A stretch of 64,000 bases of DNA from Flavobacterium sp. TR2 (GTDB lineage Bacteria > Bacteroidota > Bacteroidia > Flavobacteriales > Flavobacteriaceae). A program made the translations under genes and the position numbers. The stretch lies in the NCBI RefSeq assembly GCF_025252405.1, contig NZ_CP104307.1, positions 3,534,001 to 3,598,000 of the forward strand. The letters are read 5' to 3'. The notes beneath the pieces were generated by a model. That model saw only the letters and a program-made list of their open reading frames with translations, had not been told where the DNA came from and searched no databases. This document shows positions 18,515-26,768 of the stretch, piece after piece (within the stretch, counting starts at the first letter, position 1; the number at the start of each line of letters is the position of its first letter).

Positions 18515-20425
18515 ATGAGTTATTATAAAATTGAAAATTTAGAACAATATTTTAAACATTACAATAAGTCAATAAGGGAACCGAGAAAATTTTGGGGCAA
18601 AATTGCCGAAGAGAATTTTACTTGGTACCAGCAATGGGAAAAAGTAGTTGATTTTAATATGGCCGATGCTGAAGTAAAATGGTTTACAGATGCTAAAGTA
18701 AATATTACTAAAAACTGTATAGATAGACATTTAAGCAAAAGAGGCGAAAAAACGGCTATTATTTTTGAACCGAACGATCCGTCTGAAGAAGCTTTGCATA
18801 TAACATATAACGAATTATACGAACGCGTTTCAAAAATGGCCAATGTTTTGCGCGAGCAGGGCGTGCGTAAAGGAGATAGAGTTTGTATTTATTTGCCAAT
18901 GATTCCAGAATTGGCAGTTGCTGTTTTGGCTTGCGCTAGAATAGGGGCTATACATTCTGTTGTTTTTGCTGGATTTTCTGCTTCTGCAGTTTCAGCAAGA
19001 ATTAATGACTGCGAGTGTAAGATGGTCATTACATCAGACGGAGGTTATAGAGGAAATAAAACAATTGATTTAAAAGGAATTGTAGACGAAGCTCTAGAAA
19101 CTTGTCCTTCTGTAACAAAAGTTTTGGTTGCAAAAAGAACTAATACTGAAGTTAAAATGAAAGATGGCCGTGATATTTGGTTGCAGCCATTATTAGATGC
19201 CGCTCTTGATAACAGTGTTGCTGAAATTATGGACGCTGAAGATCCGTTGTTTATTTTATATACTTCTGGATCAACAGGAAAACCAAAAGGAATGGTTCAT
19301 ACTACGGCTGGTTACATGGTTTATACAGCCTATACTTTTAAAAATGTTTTCAACTACGAAGACAATGATATTTTTTGGTGTACAGCAGATATCGGATGGA
19401 TCACAGGTCACTCTTATATATTGTACGGACCATTATTAAATGGAGCTACAACTGTTATTTTTGAAGGAGTTCCTTCGTACCCAGATTTTAGCCGTTTTTG
19501 GGACATTATCGAAAAACATAAAATTACACAATTCTATACTGCTCCAACAGCAATCCGTTCGTTGGCAAAAGAAAGTTTAGATTATATTCAAAAATACCCT
19601 CTTAAGTCTCTTAAAGTTATTGGATCTGTTGGAGAGCCAATCAACGAAGAGGCTTGGCACTGGTTTAACGATCACGTTGGAGACAAGAGATGTCCTGTTG
19701 TTGATACTTGGTGGCAGACAGAAACCGGAGGAATCATGATTTCGCCAATCGCTTTTGTAACGCCAACAAAACCAACTTATGCTACATTGCCGTTGCCAGG
19801 AATCCAGCCTGTTTTAATGGATGAAAAGCGCAATGAAATTGAAGGAAATCAAGTAGTTGGAAGTTTGTGCATAAAATTCCCATGGCCTGGAATCGCCAGA
19901 ACTATCTGGGGAGATCACCAGCGCTATAAAGACACTTATTTCTCTGCTTTCCCTGGAAAATATTTTACAGGAGACGGAGCCTTAAGAGACGAAGTTGGTT
20001 ACTACAGAATTACAGGTCGAGTAGATGACGTGGTAATTGTTTCTGGTCATAATCTTGGAACTGCGCCAATTGAAGATGCTATCAACGAACACCCAGCTGT
20101 AGCAGAATCTGCTATTGTTGGATTTCCACATGACATTAAAGGAAATGCATTATATGGTTATGTAATTCTGAAAGAAACTGGAGAAGTTAGAGATAGAACG
20201 AATTTGAGTAAAGAGATTAATCAATATATTTCTGATCATATTGGACCAATTGCAAAATTGGATAAAATTCAGTTTGTTTCTGGTTTGCCAAAAACTCGTT
20301 CAGGAAAAATCATGCGTAGAATTTTACGTAAAATAGCTGAAGGGGATAATTCTAATTTTGGAGATACTTCAACATTATTAAATCCAGAAATTGTGGATGA
20401 AATTATTAAAGGTAAAATTTCTTAA
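18515..20425 (+). CDS. acs: Acetyl-CoA synthetase
   Basis: AMP-forming acetate:CoA ligase; activates acetate through acetyl-AMP. 636 residues, normal for the family. It has the N-terminal ACAS_N region, the P-loop-like YTSGSTGKPKG motif, the WWQTETGG motif and the C-terminal FTGDGALRDEVGYYRITGRVDDV hinge. The regulatory acetylation-site lysine is in PKTRSGKIMRR. It faces the exonuclease-like/DUF294 pair across a convergent terminator, a linkage known from other bacteria where the pair lies by acs and acetate transport genes. Confidence 0.97.
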   Translation: MSYYKIENLEQYFKHYNKSIREPRKFWGKIAEENFTWYQQWEKVVDFNMADAEVKWFTDAKVNITKNCIDRHLSKRGEKTAIIFEPNDPSEEALHITYNELYERVSKMANVLREQGVRKGDRVCIYLPMIPELAVAVLACARIGAIHSVVFAGFSASAVSARINDCECKMVITSDGGYRGNKTIDLKGIVDEALETCPSVTKVLVAKRTNTEVKMKDGRDIWLQPLLDAALDNSVAEIMDAEDPLFILYTSGSTGKPKGMVHTTAGYMVYTAYTFKNVFNYEDNDIFWCTADIGWITGHSYILYGPLLNGATTVIFEGVPSYPDFSRFWDIIEKHKITQFYTAPTAIRSLAKESLDYIQKYPLKSLKVIGSVGEPINEEAWHWFNDHVGDKRCPVVDTWWQTETGGIMISPIAFVTPTKPTYATLPLPGIQPVLMDEKRNEIEGNQVVGSLCIKFPWPGIARTIWGDHQRYKDTYFSAFPGKYFTGDGALRDEVGYYRITGRVDDVVIVSGHNLGTAPIEDAINEHPAVAESAIVGFPHDIKGNALYGYVILKETGEVRDRTNLSKEINQYISDHIGPIAKLDKIQFVSGLPKTRSGKIMRRILRKIAEGDNSNFGDTSTLLNPEIVDEIIKGKIS

Positions 20426-20441
20426 CTGAAAATATAAATCT

Positions 20442-20477
20442 AAAAAAGCCTCTTAATTTTTTTAAGAGGCTTTTTTA
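20442..20477. terminator. Bidirectional terminator between acs and a convergent lipocalin-like gene
   Basis: A 14-base arm of type AAAAAAGCCTCTTA pairs with TAAGAGGCTTTTTT, giving T-runs on both strands. It ends both acs and the minus-strand gene at 20484. Confidence 0.92.
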
Positions 20478-20483
20478 TCGTAA

Positions 20484-20876
20484 TTATTGTATGCTTTTTA
20501 AACCTGCATCGTTCAAAAAAAGGAGCTGTTGCATATTGCTTAAGTTAGTAAGCGACAGAATTCCATTTTTATTTTCGTTAATTCCATTTATTCTAAAACA
20601 AAACTCATTTCCGTCTTTATCTCGTAAAGTTATAAACTCAGCCGTATCGTCCGAAAAGTTCTGACAACTGTTAGAAACCGTATATTTGTACATTACGCTC
20701 ATCTTGTCGTTGTTGTAATTATAAACTTTTCCATCTTGGGTAAAAACCCATTTTATACTTCGGTTGGTTTTGGAATACCAATTTCCTAAAATACGTTTAG
20801 ATGAAGGATCTTGGTCTTGTGCAAAAATTGCTGAAACATAAAATAGCAATGGCACAACAAATAATAGCTTTTTCAT
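20484..20876 (-). CDS. Small exported lipocalin-like hypothetical protein
   Basis: 130 residues with a clear signal peptide (MKKLLFVVPLLFYVSAIFAQ). The mature part starts with RILGNWYSKTNRSIKWVFTQDGKVY, the GxW...F..dG.v pattern of small lipocalin-like domains in Bacteroidota, followed by alternating beta strands and two cysteines. No specific function can be given. It is transcribed alone, toward the acs terminator. Confidence 0.75.
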   Translation of the reverse strand: MKKLLFVVPLLFYVSAIFAQDQDPSSKRILGNWYSKTNRSIKWVFTQDGKVYNYNNDKMSVMYKYTVSNSCQNFSDDTAEFITLRDKDGNEFCFRINGINENKNGILSLTNLSNMQQLLFLNDAGLKSIQ

Positions 20877-21123
20877 AGAGTTTTAATTTTAAAAAGAATT
20901 TAGCACTATTATATTTTAAAGATATAATTTATTATAAAATTACGATTTTGATTAATTTGAAAAATCAATGAACTTGTAATTTTCTGTTAATTCTTACAAG
21001 TAGAAGAATAGATAAGAGAGGCGAAAAGGATGGATTTCTGTCTAAGCCTAAGAGAAGCAAAATATTTTTTTTTCCTTCTGAGAGTTTTACAAATAAAATA
21101 AATTTTAGAAATATTCAGTCATA
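20877..21123. other. Non-coding gap
   Basis: About 250 AT-rich bases upstream of the lipocalin-like gene and downstream of the exonuclease-like gene. I see no open frame of interest, no strong hairpin other than the terminator at its right end, and no clear TAnnTTTG box. Confidence 0.5.
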
Positions 21124-21157
21124 AAAAAAAGCTATCCTTTTGAGACAGCTTTTTTTC
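21124..21157 (-). terminator. Terminator of the exonuclease/DUF294 operon
   Basis: AAAAAAAGCT (21124-21133) pairs with AGCTTTTTTT (21148-21157). On the minus strand it lies just after the exonuclease-like gene stop codon. Confidence 0.8.
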
Positions 21158-21184
21158 ATGACTTTGATTAGAATTTTAAAAAAA

Positions 21185-21781
21185 TTATTTAATTCCTAAT
21201 CTAGATTTTAGCTTTAAGAAGAGAAGCCCAATTCTATATGCATCTTCAGAAGAAGAATTTCTATCGCTTTTTGGAATTTTATAAATACCGCATAAATCAT
21301 CTAGAGAAAATTGTTTGTCATTGATATCAGTCAATTTTCTGTACATGACATCTACGTCAAGAGCTTCGTTTTTTAGACGGCCGCAATCTAGACGTTCTAA
21401 AGCTGCATTTAGCATCTCAATATCAAAATTGATATGATGTCCAACTAAAATTGAATTGCCTATAAAATTCACAAAGGCCTCAAGCGCATCAGGCTCAGGC
21501 ATCTTCATCATTTTACTTTCAATGATAAATTCATTTGACAGTCCGTTGTCCTGAAGGTATTTATATTGCAATAAAACTGTTTCGAAATTTTCTTTAATAA
21601 CAATGCTATCATCAATAACAGAAAAGGCTCCAAGCGATAATATAACATCCTTATCCGGATTTAAGCCAGAAGTTTCAGTTGATAGGACAACAAACTTATT
21701 AGGTTTAGTTTCGAATTTAGTTAAATACTCTTTCCAGAAGTCTGGATAGTCTTTATTGATATTTTTTAGCCAGTCTAGCAT
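21185..21781 (-). CDS. DnaQ-like 3'-5' exonuclease domain protein, active site degenerate
   Basis: 198 residues with the fold pattern of DEDDh exonucleases. The ExoI motif reads VVLSTETSGLNP: the first metal-binding Asp of the usual DxET is replaced by Ser34, while Glu36 is kept. ExoII is intact (VGHHINFDIEML). In ExoIII the expected H-x-A-x-x-D-A reads N-S-S-S-E-D-A, so the catalytic His is missing while the Asp remains. It lies 3 bases after the DUF294 gene, so the two are surely co-transcribed. Loss of two catalytic residues suggests a binding or regulatory role rather than nuclease activity. Confidence 0.85.
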   Translation of the reverse strand: MLDWLKNINKDYPDFWKEYLTKFETKPNKFVVLSTETSGLNPDKDVILSLGAFSVIDDSIVIKENFETVLLQYKYLQDNGLSNEFIIESKMMKMPEPDALEAFVNFIGNSILVGHHINFDIEMLNAALERLDCGRLKNEALDVDVMYRKLTDINDKQFSLDDLCGIYKIPKSDRNSSSEDAYRIGLLFLKLKSRLGIK

Positions 21782-21784
21782 ATT

Positions 21785-23701
21785 TTATGAGAATTGCGTC
21801 AATTGAAATTTACTTTTAATAAGCTCCTCCAGATCTTTCATTGGGGACAATGCATTTTTTAATTTCTCTTTGTCAGATTTTGACATTTCTCTTAGATTAA
21901 TATATTGGCCAGAGTCGTCATTTTTTAATCCTTCAACAGTTCTAAATTTAGAAAGGGTTAAGAATGCTTCTGCACAGCTTAAATATATTTCGGCATTTTT
22001 AGAATCTGTAATTGCTAATTGTTTAAATCTTAAATAAGTATTCTGAATTCCTTTTATGTTGGCATTTAATATTAGTAAACGAGCACCGTCAATTAATGGC
22101 ATCAAAGCTCTTGTCTTAATGTCAAATTTATCTTTGTTAGGGCCGTCTTCTTCGGTTACAAATTTTTTGAAGAAAGTTAAAGGAGAATTTCTTTTTAATG
22201 CATCATTTCCTAAAAAGTCAAAAAACAAAGTATTGTTAACGGCATTTTTAAAGATAACGCTTTCTATAGCTTCTTCGATTTTTGGCTCTCCAAAAACAAT
22301 TTCGTAATCAAAGAAAATACTGCTCAAATCATTGCTGTTTTCACCTGGAGTATTCATCCAGCTGTTATACTGTTTTGTCCAGTCGCTCAATGATTTACAC
22401 CAAAGCATATTGCTCGCCATATGTCCGTTTGGACAATAATCGTAGCCTACTTTTTCCAATATAGAAGTTGCGCGTTTTGCCAATCTTAAGAAATAGTCTT
22501 TTACTTCTCTATATTTCTCAGGAGTAACATCTTCAAAAATCAAGATACTGTCCTGATCTGTAAGCAATAATTGTTCCTTACGCCCTTGACTCCCAATGCT
22601 TAACCATGCAAAACGTGCAGGAGGGGAGCCTAAATCTAAAATTGCTAATTCTACAGCTCTTTTAATGATAGCGAGATTAATCTCACTTGCAATATTGCTA
22701 ACATGAGATATTGGAATATTCTTTTGAATTGAATTCTGTATTAAATCTGATAGACGATCGCGTATTTGCTTTAAATCTTTTGGAAGCTGCGAACGCTTAA
22801 TCTCTTTGATTAAAACACCAGGGTTACTAGCTTGAGCTACAATAAGATCGTGTTCTGAAATAATTCCTTTTACAACAGATTTGCTAGTCCCGTCTTTGGT
22901 AACGCATAAGTGGGTTACGTTATGTTTTAGCATTAGCAATTGCGCCTCTGCCAATGAAACATTTTCTAAAACCGTCACAACCGGAGAGGACATAATTTTG
23001 TCGATAGTTTCTGTAATAGGATAGCGGCCTGTTGCAATTTTTGACGATAAATCAGCGTTGGTCACAATACCGATTGGATGGTTTTTTTCACCGCAAATTA
23101 TGATATTATCTACCATAGCATCTGTCATCAAAATGGCTACATCTTTAATTATAGAGTTTGCCTGAGTAGTTAGAGGCGAATTATTGTAGTTAAGTGACTG
23201 AATGTATTGCATTTCAGTCTGCTGATCAATATAATCGCTGTCAGAGATCAATTTGCCATTCGAGCTCATACTGTCTTTAGTATGACGAGAATTTACAGCA
23301 AAACTCTCCAGCAGAAAGTTTAAAACGTCAGAATTATTGGCTACAAATGGTCTGAAAACAGCGATTGGAATAGCATAAATAATACTTTCCTCGCGCGCTT
23401 TAGCAGTCATCATATAGTTGTTTTTAGCAAAAAACGGACGCAAACCAAAAATATCTCCCTCATGACATTTATTGATAATAGTCTCCTCAGCGTCAGCAAT
23501 TGTGGTAAGATTAATGACACCAGAAGCTACAACATAAAAACTTTCATGAAGCGGATCGTTATTTTGAAATAATACCGCATGCTTTTCTAAATTAATGACA
23601 CGAATATTCGTAGCAATGTCAGATAATTCTTGAAAAGTTAAATTATCAAACGGTTTGTATTCTTTTAAAAAATCTGCAATATGTTCAGCAACTGTATTCA
23701 T
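21785..23701 (-). CDS. cNMP-binding / CBS-pair / DUF294 nucleotidyltransferase-like regulator
   Basis: 638 residues with four modules. Residues about 15-130 form a cyclic-nucleotide-binding-like domain. Residues about 180-300 hold two CBS motifs (MVDNIIICGEKNHPIGIVTNADL and VTHLCVTKDG...GIISEHDL). Residues 330-470 form the DUF294 nucleotidyltransferase-like domain with GSQGRKE (370-376) and TDQD (381-384). The rest is DUF294_C. Such proteins resemble GlnD architecture and pair with a DnaQ-like partner near acs or acetate permease genes in many bacteria. The CBS pair could sense adenylates. No nucleotidyl target is known to me. Confidence 0.92.
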   Translation of the reverse strand: MNTVAEHIADFLKEYKPFDNLTFQELSDIATNIRVINLEKHAVLFQNNDPLHESFYVVASGVINLTTIADAEETIINKCHEGDIFGLRPFFAKNNYMMTAKAREESIIYAIPIAVFRPFVANNSDVLNFLLESFAVNSRHTKDSMSSNGKLISDSDYIDQQTEMQYIQSLNYNNSPLTTQANSIIKDVAILMTDAMVDNIIICGEKNHPIGIVTNADLSSKIATGRYPITETIDKIMSSPVVTVLENVSLAEAQLLMLKHNVTHLCVTKDGTSKSVVKGIISEHDLIVAQASNPGVLIKEIKRSQLPKDLKQIRDRLSDLIQNSIQKNIPISHVSNIASEINLAIIKRAVELAILDLGSPPARFAWLSIGSQGRKEQLLLTDQDSILIFEDVTPEKYREVKDYFLRLAKRATSILEKVGYDYCPNGHMASNMLWCKSLSDWTKQYNSWMNTPGENSNDLSSIFFDYEIVFGEPKIEEAIESVIFKNAVNNTLFFDFLGNDALKRNSPLTFFKKFVTEEDGPNKDKFDIKTRALMPLIDGARLLILNANIKGIQNTYLRFKQLAITDSKNAEIYLSCAEAFLTLSKFRTVEGLKNDDSGQYINLREMSKSDKEKLKNALSPMKDLEELIKSKFQLTQFS

Positions 23702-23868
23702 ATATCTGATAATTTATTTTTTAAAGTATCGAATGTAAAAATAGTAAAATAAAGTCTTACTTCGAAAGTATCTTTAGCAGAAACTATTTATTTTAAGGAA
23801 ATGTTAAAAGTTAATGCCAATAAGGGTTATAAATGTATTGTGTTTTAAAAAACAAGTTAAATAAACTT

Positions 23869-24290
23869 TTTGAAGCAAGCCTCATAATTTTTCAATATTT
23901 GATAATTTTTTAATCTAAAAACATATATTTATGACCGATTTGAATTCTAAGAAGATTTTTCAAATTAATCCATAATTTGTGAAGCCAATTTTTCAATATT
24001 TGAAAATATTTTGATTTCAAAATCATTTAACGCATTTATGATTGATTTGAATTCAAGGAAGATTTACGGAGTTATCAATATCTCAAGCTAGCTAATTTTT
24101 CAATATTTGATTTAAAAAAAAATAAATATCATACAGCGCATTTATACGAGATTTAAAATTTGGCTTAGCGAAATAAAACTATCATTTATTTAAAGAGTGA
24201 ACATCTAATAAATAAGTAGGGCGTATAAATTTTCGATAAAAGAAAATATTTCAAACAAAAAGACGTACAGCTCATTTATAGAGTGGTTTT
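23869..24290. repeat. Degenerate ~100-bp tandem repeats left of the integrated element
   Basis: The 657-base gap upstream of the first element gene has no credible open frame. It contains at least three degenerate copies of a unit of about 100-107 bases. The core AATTTTTCAATATTTGA recurs exactly at 23886-23902, 23987-24003 and 24094-24110. A second shared block (ATTTATGAnnGATTTGAATTCnAnGAAGATTT) follows in the first two copies, and weaker GCATTTATA-type matches continue to about 24290. The array abuts the dif-like site at 24308. Confidence 0.7.
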
Positions 24291-24292
24291 TA

Positions 24293-24328
<36 letters not shown>

Positions 24329-24358
24329 TTTGTGGTATAACTAATTAACATATACCAC

Positions 24359-24667
24359 ATGGCCTTAAAACGAACATCTTTAGAGAATTACACTCTATTA
24401 CTTGTAGAATTAAACAAAATGCGTCACACAAATTTCAATGCTAAAACATTCTTGAAAAAGATGCGCCCCTTTTGCAAAACTTCACACTTAAAGTTTAAAA
24501 CATTATTTCTAAGAATCCGTGGTTCAAATATAGGAATTACAATTAAAGTTTGTACGGATTGCTTTATAGTAACTCAATCTTTTTGTGTTCATGAATTTAT
24601 TTTTTATTGTAATTCTATGAAAACCCTGATTTCAAAACTTCTTAAACATAATCTGCTAATACCTTAA
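24359..24667 (+). CDS. Hypothetical element protein, basic, 102 aa
   Basis: First gene of the element, starting 30 bases after the left dif-like site. The protein is basic (many Lys and Arg) and Cys-containing. It begins ALKRTSLENYTLLLVELNKMRHTNFNAKTFLKKM and has LRIRGSNIGITIKVCTD in the middle. A nucleic-acid-binding or regulatory role is plausible for an early phage gene, but there is no recognisable motif. It is 3 bases from the next gene, so it belongs to an early operon. Confidence 0.65.
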   Translation: MALKRTSLENYTLLLVELNKMRHTNFNAKTFLKKMRPFCKTSHLKFKTLFLRIRGSNIGITIKVCTDCFIVTQSFCVHEFIFYCNSMKTLISKLLKHNLLIP

Positions 24668-24670
24668 TAT

Positions 24671-24997
24671 ATGTCTGAAATTCTAAAATTAATTCAAAAA
24701 AGAGAAAATTTAATCTTTGAATTAGCCAGTTTAAACTTTGATTTGAATGAATATTCAAAAAATCCTGTGGAAACTGTAGACTTAATTGGCTTAAAATATC
24801 AGCATGATTTTTTAATTAGAGAAATTCAACAGATTGCGCAAAAAATAAATGTTTTGTCTAATTCTCAGATAATCCATTATAAAACTAAGTTCTTAGAATT
24901 TGAAAAGAAAATTTCAGAAGCAATTTCTAAAAAGCAGTTTACTGTCAATGATTTACCAAAGAATCATTATTCGCTGTGGCAAAACGTAACCTCTTAA
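24671..24997 (+). CDS. Hypothetical coiled-coil element protein, 108 aa
   Basis: A mostly helical cytoplasmic protein. Long amphipathic helices (ILKLIQKRENLIFELASLNF, REIQQIAQKINVLS) suggest a coiled coil or helical bundle. It follows the previous gene by 3 bases and precedes the next by 11, in the early gene block before rep. I recognise no family. Confidence 0.65.
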   Translation: MSEILKLIQKRENLIFELASLNFDLNEYSKNPVETVDLIGLKYQHDFLIREIQQIAQKINVLSNSQIIHYKTKFLEFEKKISEAISKKQFTVNDLPKNHYSLWQNVTS

Positions 24998-25008
24998 ATA
25001 AATAATTT

Positions 25009-25224
25009 ATGGAAGTAAAAATTTATAGAAAACTTCATTACGAAGTATTGAAAGATATAGCGACTGAGAATCTGTGCTTTTTGAAATTTAAATACAAATC
25101 ATATACTCAGGATGGTAAATTGTTTTACTGCTATGAAATTAAAACCATAGGTCTCCCCCAATATATTAAAGATACATTTTTCGCCTTTTTAGATTGGGTT
25201 AAAAATGAATCAAAGAAATATTAG
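25009..25224 (+). CDS. Hypothetical element protein, 71 aa
   Basis: A short protein, MEVKIYRKLHYEVLKDI at the N-terminus, with an aromatic-rich beta segment (CFLKFKYKSYTQDGKLFYCYEIK) and a C-terminal helix. It lies in the early block immediately before the rep origin hairpin. Its size and beta pattern would fit a small ssDNA-binding or accessory replication protein, but this is a guess. Confidence 0.55.
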   Translation: MEVKIYRKLHYEVLKDIATENLCFLKFKYKSYTQDGKLFYCYEIKTIGLPQYIKDTFFAFLDWVKNESKKY

Positions 25225-25239
25225 TTCAAAATTTTTCTC

Positions 25240-25263
25240 GTTGCCGTTGGGTATAACGGCAAC
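25240..25263 (+). promoter_or_regulatory. Perfect hairpin before rep: candidate rolling-circle origin
   Basis: Arms GTTGCCGTT (25240-25248) and AACGGCAAC (25255-25263) form a perfect 9-bp stem with the 6-base loop GGGTAT. It lies 27 bases upstream of rep, is GC-rich against an AT-rich background and has no T-run. A cruciform next to rep, with a nick in or by the loop, is the usual double-strand origin layout for Rep_trans initiators. Confidence 0.55.
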
Positions 25264-25290
25264 TAACTCACTCAAAACCTACTAAAAACA

Positions 25291-26484
25291 ATGATTTCAT
25301 ATAGAGAAAGGCATCAAGCCCAAACAAAATTCAAAAACAATAATTTAAAACCTACTCTTATAAATATAGACTACTTAATTATCAATTTAGAGGGTCAACC
25401 GTTTGGAGAATTTCCTGAACATTCAAAGTTTCGCTTAAAACCTTATGAATACGGAACTAAGATTTTTGAGATTAGAGCAGACTTATATTATGAAGATTTA
25501 AAAATCGGTATTTACACAGCAAAACCACGTTCTGCAATTATGAGCGAACAATTTGCACAGCTTCAATTTGAAAACAATCTATTTTATACATTATCTAACG
25601 ACGCTTTAAAAGGTGTCATAAATGCTTTTTGCGATGAAACGAACTACTTATTTAAGTCTGTTAATAGACTGGATATATGTCTTGACAAGTCTGATATCAA
25701 CAATTCTTACCGTAATTTATATAGTAATGTGGTTGCAGGTAACTACCTTATTTCAGGGCGTCCGAAAAATTTACAAAGCTATTTTGAAACGTACAAAGGA
25801 AAATCAATACTTAACGGTTTCCAAATAGGAAAAAGAACATCCGACAAAATAATTCGATGTTATAACAAAACGCTGTCTTTGCAATTAACTGAAAAGCCAT
25901 ATATAAACGAATATTACGCAAATAATGGTTTGAAAAATGAGAATGTTTGGCGTTTTGAATATCAGTTAAATTCAGCGTTTTTTAGAGGGTTAAACGAACA
26001 TTCGAAAGGAAATGTAAATATCAGTCAAGCAATGACTTGGGGTGTTTTTGATAAAGCTAACCTTTATGAATTATTGAAGATTGCAAATAAAGGATTTTTT
26101 GAACTTCGTGAGAATACTGGTAAAAGCCAAATCAATAAAGAAAAGCAAATAGTTTTGTTTGATTTTGATTTTTTGCAATCTCAAATTACCAAGTTCAATC
26201 CTATAATTAAACGCTTGAAAAAGGTTGTTCTTTCTTCTACAACCATTAAAAAACGTCTTGCAAAATCTCTATTTAGAGAATATTACGCAAACAATCAGGA
26301 TATATCTTATATCGTTGCTCTAAATCTTTTACTTGAAGATTTAGACATGATTACTGAAAAACCACTTATAAATTGGTTCAGAAACAAATTACATTTCTAT
26401 ATGCATGAGTTTAGAACAAAGGAAAAATTAGTAAATGATTTTGACTTTGAATTATTCCACGAACACCAACTTTTATTTTTATAA
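25291..26484 (+). CDS. Rolling-circle replication initiator (Rep_trans/phage Rep type)
   Basis: 397 residues, the largest gene of the element. Motifs typical of replication-initiation-factor (Rep_trans, phage RstA/CRI-like) proteins are visible. These are the metal-binding-like VNRLDICLDKSD (124-135), the segment FQIGKRTSDKIIRCYNKT (177-194) carrying the candidate nicking Tyr191, and the downstream VWRFEYQL (219-226) with the conserved Arg/Glu pair. The C-terminal 150 residues are helical. It should nick one strand at a nearby origin and start rolling-circle replication. Plasmid-type Rep is possible, but the structural genes downstream favour a phage. Confidence 0.8.
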   Translation: MISYRERHQAQTKFKNNNLKPTLINIDYLIINLEGQPFGEFPEHSKFRLKPYEYGTKIFEIRADLYYEDLKIGIYTAKPRSAIMSEQFAQLQFENNLFYTLSNDALKGVINAFCDETNYLFKSVNRLDICLDKSDINNSYRNLYSNVVAGNYLISGRPKNLQSYFETYKGKSILNGFQIGKRTSDKIIRCYNKTLSLQLTEKPYINEYYANNGLKNENVWRFEYQLNSAFFRGLNEHSKGNVNISQAMTWGVFDKANLYELLKIANKGFFELRENTGKSQINKEKQIVLFDFDFLQSQITKFNPIIKRLKKVVLSSTTIKKRLAKSLFREYYANNQDISYIVALNLLLEDLDMITEKPLINWFRNKLHFYMHEFRTKEKLVNDFDFELFHEHQLLFL

Positions 26485-26487
26485 GCC

Positions 26488-26658
26488 ATGAAAACACAGA
26501 ATACAAGCCAAAAAGTTACCAAAACTCAATTAATGCACATTCTTGAAGTCAGCTACCCTACAGCAAGAAAAGAGTATCAAATCATTTTAGATAGTCTCGC
26601 ATTAAAAAGGAAATATTTAATGATTTCGGATTTAATTGAGTACAAAATTCTTTCTTAA
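26488..26658 (+). CDS. Small HTH-like element protein, 56 aa
   Basis: Starts 3 bases after the rep stop codon. The sequence KTQLMHILEVSYPTARKEY followed by QIILDSLALKRKYLMISDL reads as a helix-turn-helix in which a small domain is selected by position after shared primer-like helices, as in excisionase or MerR-like minimal DNA-binding proteins. It is a natural candidate for the switch or copy-control regulator of the element. The function is inferred from size, pattern and position. Confidence 0.65.
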   Translation: MKTQNTSQKVTKTQLMHILEVSYPTARKEYQIILDSLALKRKYLMISDLIEYKILS

Positions 26659-26768
26659 ACTGGAAAAAAATAGAAAAAATTAGAAAGGAATAGAAAGAAA
26701 TAGAAAACGTCAAATAATAGTTGCAATAACCTTTGTGAAAGAAATTTAAACAAATAAAATTATAACAA
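26659..26768 (+). promoter_or_regulatory. Late-gene promoter region with purine-rich repeats
   Basis: A 110-base gap with a purine-rich degenerate repeat (AAATAGAAA/GAATAGAAAG units, 26664-26706), then TTGCAATAACCTTTG (26721-26735), a near match to the -7 box. It probably drives the structural gene block that starts at 26769. Confidence 0.4.

Noticed and set aside
23869..24290. CRISPR-like array left of the element
   Set aside because: The repeated cores are 17 bp with degenerate, partly shared interiors of 85-90 bases; there is no constant repeat/unique spacer structure.
24359..24388. tRNA gene as attachment site of the element
   Set aside because: No tRNA-like cloverleaf is visible at either end; the ends are dif-like repeats instead.
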